Counted from the stretch's first letter, positions 22,717-31,581 are shown. The stretch is DNA of 64,000 nucleotides from Amycolatopsis sp. FBCC-B4732 (GCF_023008405.1 NZ_CP095376.1:7730501-7794500); one strand, 5' to 3'. A program made the numbers and translations. Notes: generated by a model not told the origin, from the sequence alone.

Positions 22717-23859
22717 ATGGATCTCACCGCATCCGGCGTCCGCACGGCGTCGGTCGCGAAACCGGCGCGGACGGGCTTGCTGCCCGCGAACGTCGTGCTC
22801 GGGGGGTCGTTGCTGTCGCTGGTCGGGCTGACCTGGGACATCCAGTGGCACAGCGACGTCGGGCCGGACACGTTCTTCACGCTGCCGCACTTGTTCCTGT
22901 ACGCGGGCAGCGCGGTCGTCGGCCTGGCGAGCCTCGCCGTCGTGCTGCTGACCACGGCGGCGCGGCGCGCGGGCCGCCCGGTCGACCCGCGGGTCGGCGG
23001 GCGCGTGGTCAACGTGTTCGGCAAGACGTTCGCCGCGCCGGTCGGCTACCTCGTCTCGGGGGTCGGCGCGGCCACGTTCCTGCTGTACGGCCTGTGGGAC
23101 CAGTGGTGGCACGGGCTCTACGGCTTCGACGCGGTCATCGACTCGCCGCCGCACATCGGGCTGCTGCTGTCGATCACGGTGTCGCTGATCGGCACGACCG
23201 CGGTGTTCGCCGCGGCGCGGGAGCACCGCTGGGGCCGGGCCGGCACGCTGGCTTCGCTGACCGTGCTGCTGACGTTCGGGCCGGTGCTGGCGCTCGGGCT
23301 GCAGCAGGTGCCCGACGACTACGCCGACGCCGTGTCGATCGGCTGCTCGATGATGGCGGTGCTGCTCGTCGCGGTCGGCGCGGGGTTCTTCCGCCGCCCG
23401 GGTGGCGCGGTCGGCACCGCGGCGCTGGTCGCGGCCGTGCAGGCGGTCTTCTGGTGGTTCTCGCCGTGGGCGGCCCGGGCGTACGCGGACCTCGTCGGCC
23501 TGCCGATGCGCGACGCGATCTCCGGCGTGCCGGAAATGCCGTCGCTGACGCCGATGGCGCTGCTGCCGGTGGCCGCGCTGATGGAGCTGGGCTACCTGGC
23601 CGGCCGGCGCCGGGGGTGGCGCGCGGGCCGCGTTTCGGTGGTCGCCGGCGGTGCCGCCGGGCTGCTGATCGGGCTCAGCCTGCCGCTGCAGCGGGCGATG
23701 CTCTACACCGGCGCGCACGTGCCGCCGGCCTGGTACCTGACGACGACCGCCGTGGTCAGCGGTCTGCTGGGGCTGCTCGGCGGGTTCGCCGGGTGGCGGT
23801 TCGGCGGGATGCTCTGCCTGCTGGCGCCCGCGAAGAAGGGGGAAACCGCTGATGCGTAA
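22717..23859 (+). CDS. Polytopic membrane protein with duplicated WDxxWH motif
   Basis: A 380-residue membrane protein with about ten hydrophobic segments. Two similar motifs stand out: W40-D41-x2-W44-H45-x5-D51-x6-H58 (ending LPH) and W127-D128-x2-W131-H132-x5-D138-x7-H146 (ending PPH), each at the start of a membrane segment. The repetition suggests an internal duplication with conserved Asp/His that could bind a metal. I do not recognise the family. AAAGGAGG precedes the ATG. It lies within the envelope operon and overlaps the next gene by eight bases. Confidence 0.6.
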   Translation: MDLTASGVRTASVAKPARTGLLPANVVLGGSLLSLVGLTWDIQWHSDVGPDTFFTLPHLFLYAGSAVVGLASLAVVLLTTAARRAGRPVDPRVGGRVVNVFGKTFAAPVGYLVSGVGAATFLLYGLWDQWWHGLYGFDAVIDSPPHIGLLLSITVSLIGTTAVFAAAREHRWGRAGTLASLTVLLTFGPVLALGLQQVPDDYADAVSIGCSMMAVLLVAVGAGFFRRPGGAVGTAALVAAVQAVFWWFSPWAARAYADLVGLPMRDAISGVPEMPSLTPMALLPVAALMELGYLAGRRRGWRAGRVSVVAGGAAGLLIGLSLPLQRAMLYTGAHVPPAWYLTTTAVVSGLLGLLGGFAGWRFGGMLCLLAPAKKGETADA

Positions 23860-24397
23860 GACGTTGCTCGCACTGACCGCCGTCGCGGGCTTGCTGTTCG
23901 CCACCGCGGCGCCGGCGAACGCCTACGAGCCGGTCAACATCGTGCACACCGAACGGGTGCAGGCCGGGCCGTACGGGCTGACGGTCGGGTTCAGCACCTG
24001 GCCGCTGAAGGCCATGCAGTCGCTGGACTTCACCTTCGTCCCCGACGGCGGGATCGAGGGCAAGTCCGGCACGCTCACCATGGTCAACCCGGAAGGCGGG
24101 GCGAACCGGAAGCAGCCGCTGGTCCGGCACCCGCGCAAGCTCGACGTCTGGGGTCTCGACGTCCGGTCGATGCCGCGCCCGGGCGCGTGGACGCTCCGCT
24201 TCGCCGTCAACGGTCCCGCCGGGGCCGGCACCGGCGAGCTGCGCGCGCTGCCGGTGCTGGAACAGCCGGGGCCGCCGATGGGCGTGAGCTGGGCGATCAG
24301 CACGCTCCCGCTGATCGGGCTGGTGGTGCTGGTCGTGCTGGCGTGGCGCCGCACCCGGAGCCGGTTGCGGGGCGGGGAGCTTCCGGCAACCGGGTGA
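23852..24397 (+). CDS. Exported Ig-like protein with C-terminal membrane anchor
   Basis: A 181-residue protein with a cleavable signal (about 1-24, TAAPANAYE), one beta-rich domain (about 25-140) and a C-terminal membrane segment (about 149-168) followed by basic residues, so it is probably anchored facing outwards. Its layout resembles the N-terminal third of the first gene in the operon. No catalytic motif is visible. A hairpin terminator follows 45 bases downstream, ending the four-gene unit. Confidence 0.6.
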   Translation: MRKTLLALTAVAGLLFATAAPANAYEPVNIVHTERVQAGPYGLTVGFSTWPLKAMQSLDFTFVPDGGIEGKSGTLTMVNPEGGANRKQPLVRHPRKLDVWGLDVRSMPRPGAWTLRFAVNGPAGAGTGELRALPVLEQPGPPMGVSWAISTLPLIGLVVLVVLAWRRTRSRLRGGELPATG

Positions 24398-24441
24398 GAT
24401 TCCGCTCACATTCGGCTGCCGGCCGTATCCGGAGCGCCGCG

Positions 24442-24480
24442 AAGGCCTCCTTCACCGCAGAGGACGGGGAAGGGGGCCTT
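24442..24480 (+). terminator. Terminator of the envelope operon
   Basis: AAGGCCTCCTTC (24442-24453) pairs with GAAGGGGGCCTT (24469-24480) with a single G-T type mismatch and a 15-base loop. It lies between the operon and the convergent DUF397 gene and can serve both. Confidence 0.6.
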
Positions 24481-24532
24481 CGCCATTCGAGTGCTCAAGC
24501 GGGTGACCATGATCACCTGCGCGGGTGAGGGA

Positions 24533-24787
24533 TCAGGCCGGCAGGTCGAACTGCCCGGCCTTCACGGCGATCAAGAACGCTTCCCACTCGGCGGGGTCGA
24601 AAACGAAAACGGGGCTGGTGGGGAGCTTGGTGTCCCGGACGCCGATGAGGCCTTCGCGACCCAGGTTGACCTCCACGCAGCTGCCGCCGTTGGGTTCGCT
24701 CGCGAAGGACTTCTCCCACTCGGCCTCTTGGAACAGGGACACGGCCGTGTTCGGATCGTAATCCGCGAACGACGGATAATCCGCCAT
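24533..24787 (-). CDS. DUF397 domain protein
   Basis: An 84-residue DUF397 protein; the family pattern is EWEKSFASEPNGGSCVEVN, VRDTK and FVFDPAEWEAFLIAVKAGQFD. A GGAGGT site precedes the ATG. DUF397 proteins are abundant in actinomycetes and usually partner XRE/DUF5753 regulators such as those of the WhiJ type; one such regulator lies at 28031-28894. They are believed to modulate the regulator, but no activity is established for this copy. Confidence 0.85.
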   Translation of the reverse strand: MADYPSFADYDPNTAVSLFQEAEWEKSFASEPNGGSCVEVNLGREGLIGVRDTKLPTSPVFVFDPAEWEAFLIAVKAGQFDLPA

Positions 24788-25074
24788 GGGTCGTACCTCC
24801 GAGGTTCGATGGGGGGTGCGGCCGCGACCTGGTCGAAAGCACCCGTTCCCGGCTACTCAGTGTCTCAATGGCCTAGGCCGCAGGGCCAAGCGGGTGATCA
24901 ACTAGCTTCGGCCTCGACATGAAGATTATTCCAGGAGTAGGATTAATCGCATCGGCCGGGGCGCCGGCGTCGGTGAACGACTGCCTGCACGCGGCGGGCG
25001 GTCCCCGAGCGACGCCGAAGCGGCCGAAACCGAAGCACAAAGCCACCGCGGGAACCTCATGGGGGAGGATCAGC
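24788..25074. other. Divergent intergenic region with an AT-rich patch
   Basis: This 287-base region lies between the DUF397 gene and a plus-strand small gene. It is notable for a low-GC stretch around 24918-24950 (GAAGATTATTCC, GGATTAATC), unusual for this genome. An ATG at 24919 opens a longer frame for the next gene but the ribosome-binding site supports the later GTG. No repeat or RNA was identified. Confidence 0.3.
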
Positions 25075-25344
25075 GTGATCGTCGAGGACAGCGCGCCACC
25101 GGGCGTGCTCGTCGTGGGCAGGCTCGCCAGGGGAACCACCGGCGAAGCCCGCCGGGTGGTCCACGTCTTCGCGCTGGACGCCGCCGCGACCGACACCGAG
25201 CTGATCCGAACCAGATGCGGGGAAGCGCTTTCCCGTCAAGACGTCGAATGGCTGGTCCCCGGGGCCGGCATGCCGTGTGAACCCTGTCTCGGACTGACCG
25301 GCGGCGAGCCCGCCCGGGCACCGCGACGAGAGCTGGGGGTGTAG
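25075..25344 (+). CDS. Small protein with CxxC motif
   Basis: An 89-residue protein, not recognised. Its start is the GTG at 25075, with GGGAGG seven bases upstream. Residues C48, C68 and C71 (the latter two as CEPC) plus H30 could form a metal site. The protein begins VIVEDSAPPGVLVV. It is followed three bases after its stop by another small gene, so the two probably form an operon, in a neighbourhood of DUF397 and XRE genes. Confidence 0.55.
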   Translation: MIVEDSAPPGVLVVGRLARGTTGEARRVVHVFALDAAATDTELIRTRCGEALSRQDVEWLVPGAGMPCEPCLGLTGGEPARAPRRELGV

Positions 25345-25347
25345 ACG

Positions 25348-25602
25348 ATGGCCGTCCGAATGAACTCGCTCTTCCGCCGTGAAGACGAAGAGCACCGTGG
25401 TCGCCGCGGGATCGGCGACGAACTGCGCAACCGCTTCGGCTTCAGCCTGATCCAGGCACCACTGCGCAAGACCACCACGTGGGCGGCCGACCAGGACCTC
25501 CCGCTGCAGCGCTACTCCGACGGCGTCCGCACCACGCGGCCGCTGGAGGCGTCGATCGACCTGGCCCCGCTGCTGCGCGGCCGCATCGGCTCCCGCGCCT
25601 GA
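25348..25602 (+). CDS. Small hypothetical protein
   Basis: An 84-residue basic protein (many Arg, GLY-poor) with no recognised domain and no membrane segment. GGGGG precedes the ATG. It starts three bases after the preceding stop and ends just before a strong terminator, which supports it as a real gene of a two-gene unit. Confidence 0.5.
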   Translation: MAVRMNSLFRREDEEHRGRRGIGDELRNRFGFSLIQAPLRKTTTWAADQDLPLQRYSDGVRTTRPLEASIDLAPLLRGRIGSRA

Positions 25603-25623
25603 ACTGCCCCACCACCACGAAAA

Positions 25624-25656
25624 GAGCCCCGGCTCCCTGATGGGACCGGGGCTCTC
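25624..25656. terminator. Terminator between convergent genes
   Basis: AGAGCCCCGG and CCGGGGCTCT form the outer stem, TCCC and GGGA the inner, around a TGAT loop, with one bulged base. It separates the small plus-strand genes from the convergent methyltransferase and can act on both. Confidence 0.7.
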
Positions 25657-25667
25657 GCGCGTGCGGG

Positions 25668-26270
25668 CTACGGTTTCCGCAGCAGCAAGCGACCCTGGCG
25701 GAAGGGGCGCTCGCTTTCCGTGTGCTCGCGGTGCATCCGCCCCACCTCGACGAGCCCCGCCGCGGCGCCCAGCCGGGCCAGCTCGGCCACGGGCCAGCGG
25801 TGCGCGAGGGTGACCTTGTGGTCGAACGTCGTCACCTCGTCGCCGTCGGCCTCGAAGCAGCCGAGGAGCAGCACCCCGCCCGGGGCCAGCGTCCGCGCGA
25901 ACTCGGCGAAGTAGCCCGGCAGCTCCGCCGGCGGCGTGTGGATCACCGAGTACCACGACAGGATGCCGGCGAGCGAGCTGTCGGCGATGTCGAGCGCCGC
26001 CATCGAACCCAAGTCGAAGCGCAGGTCCGGGTGCGCGGCACGGGCGAGCTCGACCATCACCGGCGACAGGTCGACGCCGGATGCGTCGAGGCCCAGCTCC
26101 GTCAGGAAAGCCGTGAGGTGGCCGGGCCCGCAGCCCAGGTCGGCGACCGGGCCGCGACCGCGGGCGTAGTCGGCGAACGCCGTCCACGCCGCCCGGTCCA
26201 GCGGGTCGCCGGCCCAGATCGGGCCGACGAACTCCGCGTACTGGACGGCGACCGCGTCGTAGGGTGTCAC
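25668..26270 (-). CDS. Class I SAM-dependent methyltransferase
   Basis: A 200-residue methyltransferase. Motif I is VADLGCGPGHLTAFL (about 43-57), followed by ASGVDLSPVMVELAR and a C-terminal TFDHKVTLAHRWPVAEL segment, as in small UbiE/Methyltransf_25-type enzymes. The GTG start overlaps the stop of the upstream DUF574 gene (GTGA). The substrate is unknown. It is the last gene of a three-methyltransferase operon. Confidence 0.75.
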   Translation of the reverse strand: MTPYDAVAVQYAEFVGPIWAGDPLDRAAWTAFADYARGRGPVADLGCGPGHLTAFLTELGLDASGVDLSPVMVELARAAHPDLRFDLGSMAALDIADSSLAGILSWYSVIHTPPAELPGYFAEFARTLAPGGVLLLGCFEADGDEVTTFDHKVTLAHRWPVAELARLGAAAGLVEVGRMHREHTESERPFRQGRLLLRKP

Positions 26271-27115
26271 GGTTTGCGGCCGAGGCCGCAGATGTGGCCG
26301 ACGAACGCCGGGTCGTTCGCGAGCTTCCGCGTGGCCCGGGACTCGATCTCCTCCGGGTGCCACTCCGGCAGGTAGACGATGCCCGGCTCGACCAGCTCCA
26401 GGCCCTCGAAGAACGTCGTGAACTCCGCGCGGCTGCGCAGGTGGATCGGGGTGCTCGACTGCTTGTACTGCTTGATGATCGTCTCGCGGCTGCCGGCGTC
26501 GGCCATCGCTTCCATGCCGTCGCTCGTCAGGTGCGAGGACAGGAAGTACGAGCCGGACGGCAGCAGCGACAGGTACTTCTGGATGGTCTGGGCCACCGGC
26601 TCGTCCTCGCCGAGGAAGTACAGGACGCCGACCATGATCAGGCCGATCGGGCGGTTGGTGTCCAGGACACCGGTGTCGAGCGCGCGCTTCCAGATGTCGG
26701 CCGGGTCGCGCAGGTCGCCCTGCAGCACCGCGTGCCGGTCGGCGACGCCCTCCTTCTCCAGCAGGACCTGGGAGTGGGCGACCGCGACAGGCTCGTTGTC
26801 GACGTACACGCACCGCGCGTCCGGGTTCACCTCGGCGGCGACCTCGTGGACGTTGCCGACCGTCGGCACGCCCGAGCCGAGGTCGAGGAACTGGTCGACG
26901 CCGTTGCGCGCCAGGTACTGGACGCCGCGGCCGAGGAAGTCGCGGCCGACCCGGGCGACGGTCTTGATCATCGGGAAGGCCTTGACCGCCTGCTCGCCGA
27001 ACTGCCGGTCGATGGCCCAGTTGGCGTCGCCGCCGAGGAACCAGTCGTAGATGCGGGCCGCGTTCGGCCGCTCGAGGTCGACGCCTTCGGGGGCCTCGGG
27101 GTCCTGCGTCGTCAT
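26267..27115 (-). CDS. SAM methyltransferase, DUF574 family (copy 2)
   Basis: A 282-residue protein of the actinobacterial DUF574/S-adenosyl methyltransferase family. The N-terminal signature RPNAARIYDWFLGGDANWAIDR is followed by QFLDLGSGVPTVGNVHEV (motif I) and CVYVDNEPVAVAH. It is about half identical by eye to the preceding gene product. The family is expanded in actinomycetes and often neighbours XRE/DUF397 genes, but no substrate is known. It is coupled on both sides: ATGA with the upstream gene, GTGA with the downstream gene. Confidence 0.8.
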   Translation of the reverse strand: MTTQDPEAPEGVDLERPNAARIYDWFLGGDANWAIDRQFGEQAVKAFPMIKTVARVGRDFLGRGVQYLARNGVDQFLDLGSGVPTVGNVHEVAAEVNPDARCVYVDNEPVAVAHSQVLLEKEGVADRHAVLQGDLRDPADIWKRALDTGVLDTNRPIGLIMVGVLYFLGEDEPVAQTIQKYLSLLPSGSYFLSSHLTSDGMEAMADAGSRETIIKQYKQSSTPIHLRSRAEFTTFFEGLELVEPGIVYLPEWHPEEIESRATRKLANDPAFVGHICGLGRKP

Positions 27116-27972
27116 GCGAACCGTCCTTCACGCTTGCGGCCGACACCGCCGACCACGCTCGCGAGGGGGACCGTGGCGGCGCCGGGCTCGGGGCGCCACT
27201 CTCCCACAGGCACGATCCCGGGCTCGACGACGTCGAAGTTACCGAAGAACGCGGCGATCTCGTCGAGCGACCGGGAAACCGCGGGCGAGCTCGACCGCTC
27301 GGACAGCTTCACGAGCCGCCGGATCTGGGCGAGCTCCTCCCCCTCGACGCCGGATTCGGTCGCGTGCGAGAGCACGTACGCCGATCCGGGCGCCAGCAGC
27401 GTCCGGTAGTCGCGGATCGCTTCGCGGACGCCGGTGACGTCCGGCAGGAAGTGCAGCACCGCCACGCTCAGCAGGCACAGCGGCTGGTCCGGGTCGAGTA
27501 CGCCGGTCGCCAGCGCCGCATCCCACACCTCTTCGGCGTCGCGCAGGTCGGCGTGCAGCACGGCGTGGCGATCGGGGTCGCCGGTTTCCTCCAGCAGGAT
27601 GCGCCCGTGCGCGACGGCGACGGGCTCGTTGTCGACGTAGACGCACCGGCTGTCGTCGGCGTGGTCGTCGGCCACCTCGTGCACGTTGCCCGCGGTCGGG
27701 ATGCCGGAGCCGAGGTCGAGGAACTGCGTGATGCCTTCGGCGAGGCAGTAGCGGACGGCGCGGCCGAGGAAGTCGCGGTTGCTCCGGGCGAGGGCCTTGG
27801 CCAGCGGGAACGCCTGCACTGCCTGCTCGCCGTACTGCCGGTCGATCGCCCAGTTCGCGGTGCCGCCCAGCGCCCAGTCGTAGATCCTCGCCACGTTCGG
27901 CCGGTCGAGGTCGACGGCGTCGGGGAGGAAGTCGGGGTCCACGATGTCCACTTCCGGTGGATTCCAGCGCAA
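27112..27972 (-). CDS. SAM methyltransferase, DUF574 family (copy 1)
   Basis: A 286-residue paralogue of the next gene, with RPNVARIYDWALGGTANWAIDR, QFLDLGSGIPTAGNVHEV and CVYVDNEPVAVAH. The C-terminal halves diverge more than the N-terminal halves, suggesting different substrates after a tandem duplication. ATG start; the gene lies 58 bases after the XRE/DUF5753 gene on the same strand and is probably co-regulated with it. Confidence 0.8.
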   Translation of the reverse strand: MRWNPPEVDIVDPDFLPDAVDLDRPNVARIYDWALGGTANWAIDRQYGEQAVQAFPLAKALARSNRDFLGRAVRYCLAEGITQFLDLGSGIPTAGNVHEVADDHADDSRCVYVDNEPVAVAHGRILLEETGDPDRHAVLHADLRDAEEVWDAALATGVLDPDQPLCLLSVAVLHFLPDVTGVREAIRDYRTLLAPGSAYVLSHATESGVEGEELAQIRRLVKLSERSSSPAVSRSLDEIAAFFGNFDVVEPGIVPVGEWRPEPGAATVPLASVVGGVGRKREGRFA

Positions 27973-28030
27973 CGGAACGACTCTACCGAAAGTTGTTCAC
28001 CGGACTCGATAGCTGAGGCGGCCGTTCGCC

Positions 28031-28894
28031 CTATTGGATCTGCTGCATCTGGGCGCGGTAACCCTCCGCAAGCTCCTTGAGGAACTGCCGGGTCTCCTGC
28101 CGCTCCAGCGCGGCACCGCGCAGCCGGTCCCACGAGTCGACGAAGATGTTGAAGTCCTTGACGTCGTCGAGGTACAGACCACCGGCGGAGTGCTCGATGT
28201 AGACGAAGTCCCGGGTGCGGTCCGGGAAGCGCATGATCGTGAAGTCGTTGGGCACCGCGGCGAGCCGGGCGCCGAAGGGCAATACGTGTACGTACACCCG
28301 CGGGTGGCGCTCCAGCGAAAGCAGGTGCTCGACCTGGTCCAGCATCACGGCGGGCGCGTACCCGCCGGGTGCCCGGCGCAGCGCGCCTTCGCTGATGATG
28401 AACCGGTAGTACGGCGGCTGCTGCTGCTCGAACACGGCCTTGCGGTCGAGGCGGTTGCGCACCAGCGACGTCACGTCGGTGGCGCCGGCCTCGGTGAACT
28501 GCTTGAGCATATAGTGCTCGGACTGCAGCGGGCCCGGGATGCGCTCGCCGTGCCAGGTGAGGATCTCCGCGGCCGCGGGTTCGAGGTCGGTGAACGTGCG
28601 GAACCAGTGCGGCACCACCGAGCGGTAGCCGGACCAGTGGCCGCGCTGCCCGGCGGCGGCCCGCGCCAGGTTCATCAGCGTGTCGGCTTCTTCGCCGTTG
28701 ATCCCGAACGCGTTCAGCATGGATCGCACATCCCCGAGCTTCACCCCGACGGCACCGGACTCGATCTTGTTGACCTTGCCCTGGGTGCAGCCGAGGACCT
28801 CGGCGACCTGCTGCTGTGTCATCCGCGCCGCGGTGCGGGCATGCCGGAGCTCGTTCCCGAGCTGCTTCCGGCGCGAGGTGACGGTGCTGGCCAT
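28031..28894 (-). CDS. XRE-family regulator with DUF5753 domain
   Basis: A 287-residue regulator. An HTH (about 13-68) contains MTQQQVAEVLGCTQGKVNKIE, and the C-terminal DUF5753 domain (about 95-275) shows WHGERIPGPLQSEHYMLKQF, the typical loop. I use the ATG at 28894 (M-A-S-T-V); 25 extra in-frame codons upstream have no good site. A 9-bp hairpin (28922-28949) lies in the upstream leader. Proteins of this type partner DUF397 proteins and control differentiation or antibiotic genes in Streptomyces. Confidence 0.85.
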   Translation of the reverse strand: MASTVTSRRKQLGNELRHARTAARMTQQQVAEVLGCTQGKVNKIESGAVGVKLGDVRSMLNAFGINGEEADTLMNLARAAAGQRGHWSGYRSVVPHWFRTFTDLEPAAAEILTWHGERIPGPLQSEHYMLKQFTEAGATDVTSLVRNRLDRKAVFEQQQPPYYRFIISEGALRRAPGGYAPAVMLDQVEHLLSLERHPRVYVHVLPFGARLAAVPNDFTIMRFPDRTRDFVYIEHSAGGLYLDDVKDFNIFVDSWDRLRGAALERQETRQFLKELAEGYRAQMQQIQ

Positions 28895-29130
28895 CGCCCT
28901 GCTCTCCCGGACCACTACCAAGCGACGGCGGCCTCCCGGTCGCCGTCGCGCGCGAACTATCGAACCCACCCAGGTTAGTGCTTCACCTTGCGGATCTCGA
29001 TGATGACATCGCGCAGCGTTCCAGGAAACGTCGCAGAATGCCAGTCACTCAGGGGTTCACTCGCCTGGACCAGCGGATTCGTGACCTTTACGCCGACCGG
29101 CGGGCAGCGCACTGCGGCATAGTGGGCGCC

Positions 29131-30051
29131 GTGACCGATCGTTCGCCCTCCGCCGCCGCCGTCACCCGCCTGGCTGACAACGTCCACGGCTACGTCCAGC
29201 CGGACGGCTCCTGGTACATCAACAACTGCGGGTTCGTCGACGCCGGCGACCACACCGTCCTCGTCGACACCTGCTCGACCGAGCGCCGCACGCGCGCGCT
29301 GCTCGCCGCCGTCGAGGCCACCACCGGCAGCCCGGTGACGACGCTGGTCAACACCCACCACCACGGCGACCACACCAACGGCAACTACCTCGTCACGACC
29401 GCGACCGTGGTCGGCCACCGCAAGACCCGCGAGCTGCTGGTCGCCGAGGGCATCCAGACGTTCGACGGGATCTTCGTCGGCAGCGACTGGGGCCAGCTCG
29501 AGGCGCGGCCGCCGGAGGTCGTGTTCGACGACCGGCTGACCGTGCACGCCGGCGGCACCACCCTCGAGCTGATCCACCCGGGCCACGCCGCCCACACGAC
29601 CAACGACGTCCTGGTCTGGCTGCCGGAGCAGCGCGTGCTCTACGCCGGTGACCTGGTGTTCAACGGCGGCAGCCCGTTCGCGCTGATGGGCTCGGTGGCC
29701 GGCTGGCGCCAGGCGCTCGACGTGATCCGGGAGCTGGAGCCGGAAGTGATCCTGCCCGGCCACGGGCCGGCCTGCGGGCTCGACGTCGTCGACACCGTGG
29801 ACGCCTACCTGGAGTTCGTCCAGGAGACGGCCGAGCGCGGGAAGGCCGCCGGGCTGTCCCCGCTCGAAGTGGCGAAGGACACCGATCTGGGTGACTTCGC
29901 GGCGATGAGCGAGCAGGAGCGGCTGCCGGGCAACCTGCACCGCGCGTACGCCGAGCTCGACGGCGCCGAATGGGGTGCTCAGATCGATCTGGCGGCCGCT
30001 GTGACGGACATGGTGGCGATCAACCGGGGCCCCATCCGCTGCTTCTCCTGA
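29131..30051 (+). CDS. MBL-fold metallo-hydrolase
   Basis: A 306-residue metallo-beta-lactamase-fold protein. The metal motif HHHGDH is in VNTHHHGDHTNGN (about 70-82), with further ligands in HPGHAAHTTND and LYAGDLVF and the late ILPGHGPAC. This is the cyclase/glyoxalase-II-like branch rather than a known antibiotic hydrolase. The GTG at 29131 (V-T-D-R-S) is chosen from the similarity boundary; upstream in-frame codons are less GC-biased. The upstream CATAGT box seven bases from the GTG may be a leaderless -10. Confidence 0.8.
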   Translation: MTDRSPSAAAVTRLADNVHGYVQPDGSWYINNCGFVDAGDHTVLVDTCSTERRTRALLAAVEATTGSPVTTLVNTHHHGDHTNGNYLVTTATVVGHRKTRELLVAEGIQTFDGIFVGSDWGQLEARPPEVVFDDRLTVHAGGTTLELIHPGHAAHTTNDVLVWLPEQRVLYAGDLVFNGGSPFALMGSVAGWRQALDVIRELEPEVILPGHGPACGLDVVDTVDAYLEFVQETAERGKAAGLSPLEVAKDTDLGDFAAMSEQERLPGNLHRAYAELDGAEWGAQIDLAAAVTDMVAINRGPIRCFS

Positions 30052-30135
30052 ACTGCGTGAGCCGCAGCTCCGTACCTCCCATGAGGCCTCGATCGGACTA
30101 GGGTCTGAATCGAGAGAGTCTTCGGAAGGATGCGG

Positions 30136-31575
30136 ATGAGCAAGAAGGCGAGCATCGGGGTCACCGGCCTGGCGGTCATGGGCCGCAACCTGGCCCGCAA
30201 CCTGGCCCGGCACGGGCACACGGTGGCCCTGCACAACCGGTCCGAGGAGCGGACCCGCGCACTGGTGGAGCAGTTCGGCGACGAAGGCGACTTCATCCCG
30301 GCGTACTCCGCCCAGCAGTTCGTCGACGCGCTGGAGCGGCCCCGCCAGGTCGTGATCATGGTCAAGGCCGGCGGCCCGACGGACGCCGTCATCGACGAGT
30401 TCGCGCCGCTGCTCGAAGAGGGCGACGTGATCATCGACGCCGGCAACGCGCACTTCGCCGACACGCGCCGCCGCGAGAAGGCGCTGCGCGAGCGCGGGCT
30501 GCACTTCGTCGGCAGCGGCGTCTCCGGCGGCGAGGAAGGCGCGCTGCACGGGCCGAGCATCATGCCCGGCGGCTCGAAGGAGTCGTACGAGTCGCTCGGC
30601 CCGCTGTTCGAGGACATCTCGGCCAAGGTCGACGGCGAGCCGTGCTGCACGCACATCGGCGCGGACGGCGCCGGACACTTCGTGAAGATGGTGCACAACG
30701 GCATCGAGTACGCCGACATGCAGCTGATCGCGGAGTCGTTCGACCTGCTGCGCCACGCGGGCGGCTACGCACCCGCCGAGATCGCCGACGTCTTCCGCAC
30801 GTGGAACACCGGGCGGCTCGACTCGTACCTGATCGAGATCACCGCCGACGTGCTCGCGCACGTCGACGCCGCGTCCGGCAAGCCGTTCGTCGACATCGTC
30901 GAGGACGCCGCCGAGCAGAAGGGCACCGGCCGCTGGACGGTGCAGATCGGCCTCGACCTCGGCGTCCCGATCTCGGGCATCGCCGAAGCCGTCTTCGCGC
31001 GTTCGCTGTCCGGCTCGAAGCCGCTGCGCGCGGCGGCCCGCGGCCTCGGCGGCCCGTCGGCGGCACCGCTGTCCGGCTCGGCGCTGGACAGCTTCGCCGA
31101 CGACGTCGAGCAGGCGCTGTACGCGTCGAAGGTGGTCGCCTACGCCCAGGGCTTCAACCAGATCCAGGCCGGCGCGACCGAGTACGGCTGGGACATCGAC
31201 CTCGGCAAGGTCGCCTCGATCTGGCGCGGCGGCTGCATCATCCGCGCGAAGTTCCTCAACGACATCACCTCGGCCTACGCCGACGAGCCGGAACTGCCGA
31301 CGCTGCTGACCTCCGGCGGCTTCCGCAAGGCGGTCGAGGACGCGCAGGACTCGTGGCGCTCGGTGATCTCGACGGCGGTCAAGCTCGGCATCCCGACGCC
31401 GGGCTTCTCGACGGCGCTGGCGTACTACGACGGCCTCCGCGCCGACCGGCTGCCGGCGGCACTGGTCCAGGGCCAGCGCGACTTCTTCGGCGCCCACACC
31501 TACCGCCGCGTGGACCGCGAAGGCTCGTTCCACACGGCCTGGGCCGCCGACGGCCGCCCGGAGTCCGGCGCCTGA
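30136..31575 (+). CDS. gnd: 6-phosphogluconate dehydrogenase, decarboxylating
   Basis: A 479-residue enzyme that oxidatively decarboxylates 6-phosphogluconate to ribulose 5-phosphate with NADP, in the cytosolic pentose phosphate pathway. The Rossmann start is GVTGLAVMGRNLARNLARHG, with GSGVSGGEEGALHGPSIMPGG for substrate, catalytic Lys and Asn in GAGHFVKMVHNGIEY and the C-terminal HTYRRVD. This is the long (about 470-residue) form. GGAAGG is six bases before the ATG at 30136; an earlier ATG overlaps the site. A strong terminator follows. Confidence 0.95.
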   Translation: MSKKASIGVTGLAVMGRNLARNLARHGHTVALHNRSEERTRALVEQFGDEGDFIPAYSAQQFVDALERPRQVVIMVKAGGPTDAVIDEFAPLLEEGDVIIDAGNAHFADTRRREKALRERGLHFVGSGVSGGEEGALHGPSIMPGGSKESYESLGPLFEDISAKVDGEPCCTHIGADGAGHFVKMVHNGIEYADMQLIAESFDLLRHAGGYAPAEIADVFRTWNTGRLDSYLIEITADVLAHVDAASGKPFVDIVEDAAEQKGTGRWTVQIGLDLGVPISGIAEAVFARSLSGSKPLRAAARGLGGPSAAPLSGSALDSFADDVEQALYASKVVAYAQGFNQIQAGATEYGWDIDLGKVASIWRGGCIIRAKFLNDITSAYADEPELPTLLTSGGFRKAVEDAQDSWRSVISTAVKLGIPTPGFSTALAYYDGLRADRLPAALVQGQRDFFGAHTYRRVDREGSFHTAWAADGRPESGA

Positions 31576-31581
31576 TCCGGT

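Noticed and set aside
24919..25074. N-terminal extension of the small CxxC protein from ATG 24919
   Set aside because: The region is AT-rich with unusual codons, and a good ribosome-binding site sits before the later GTG at 25075.
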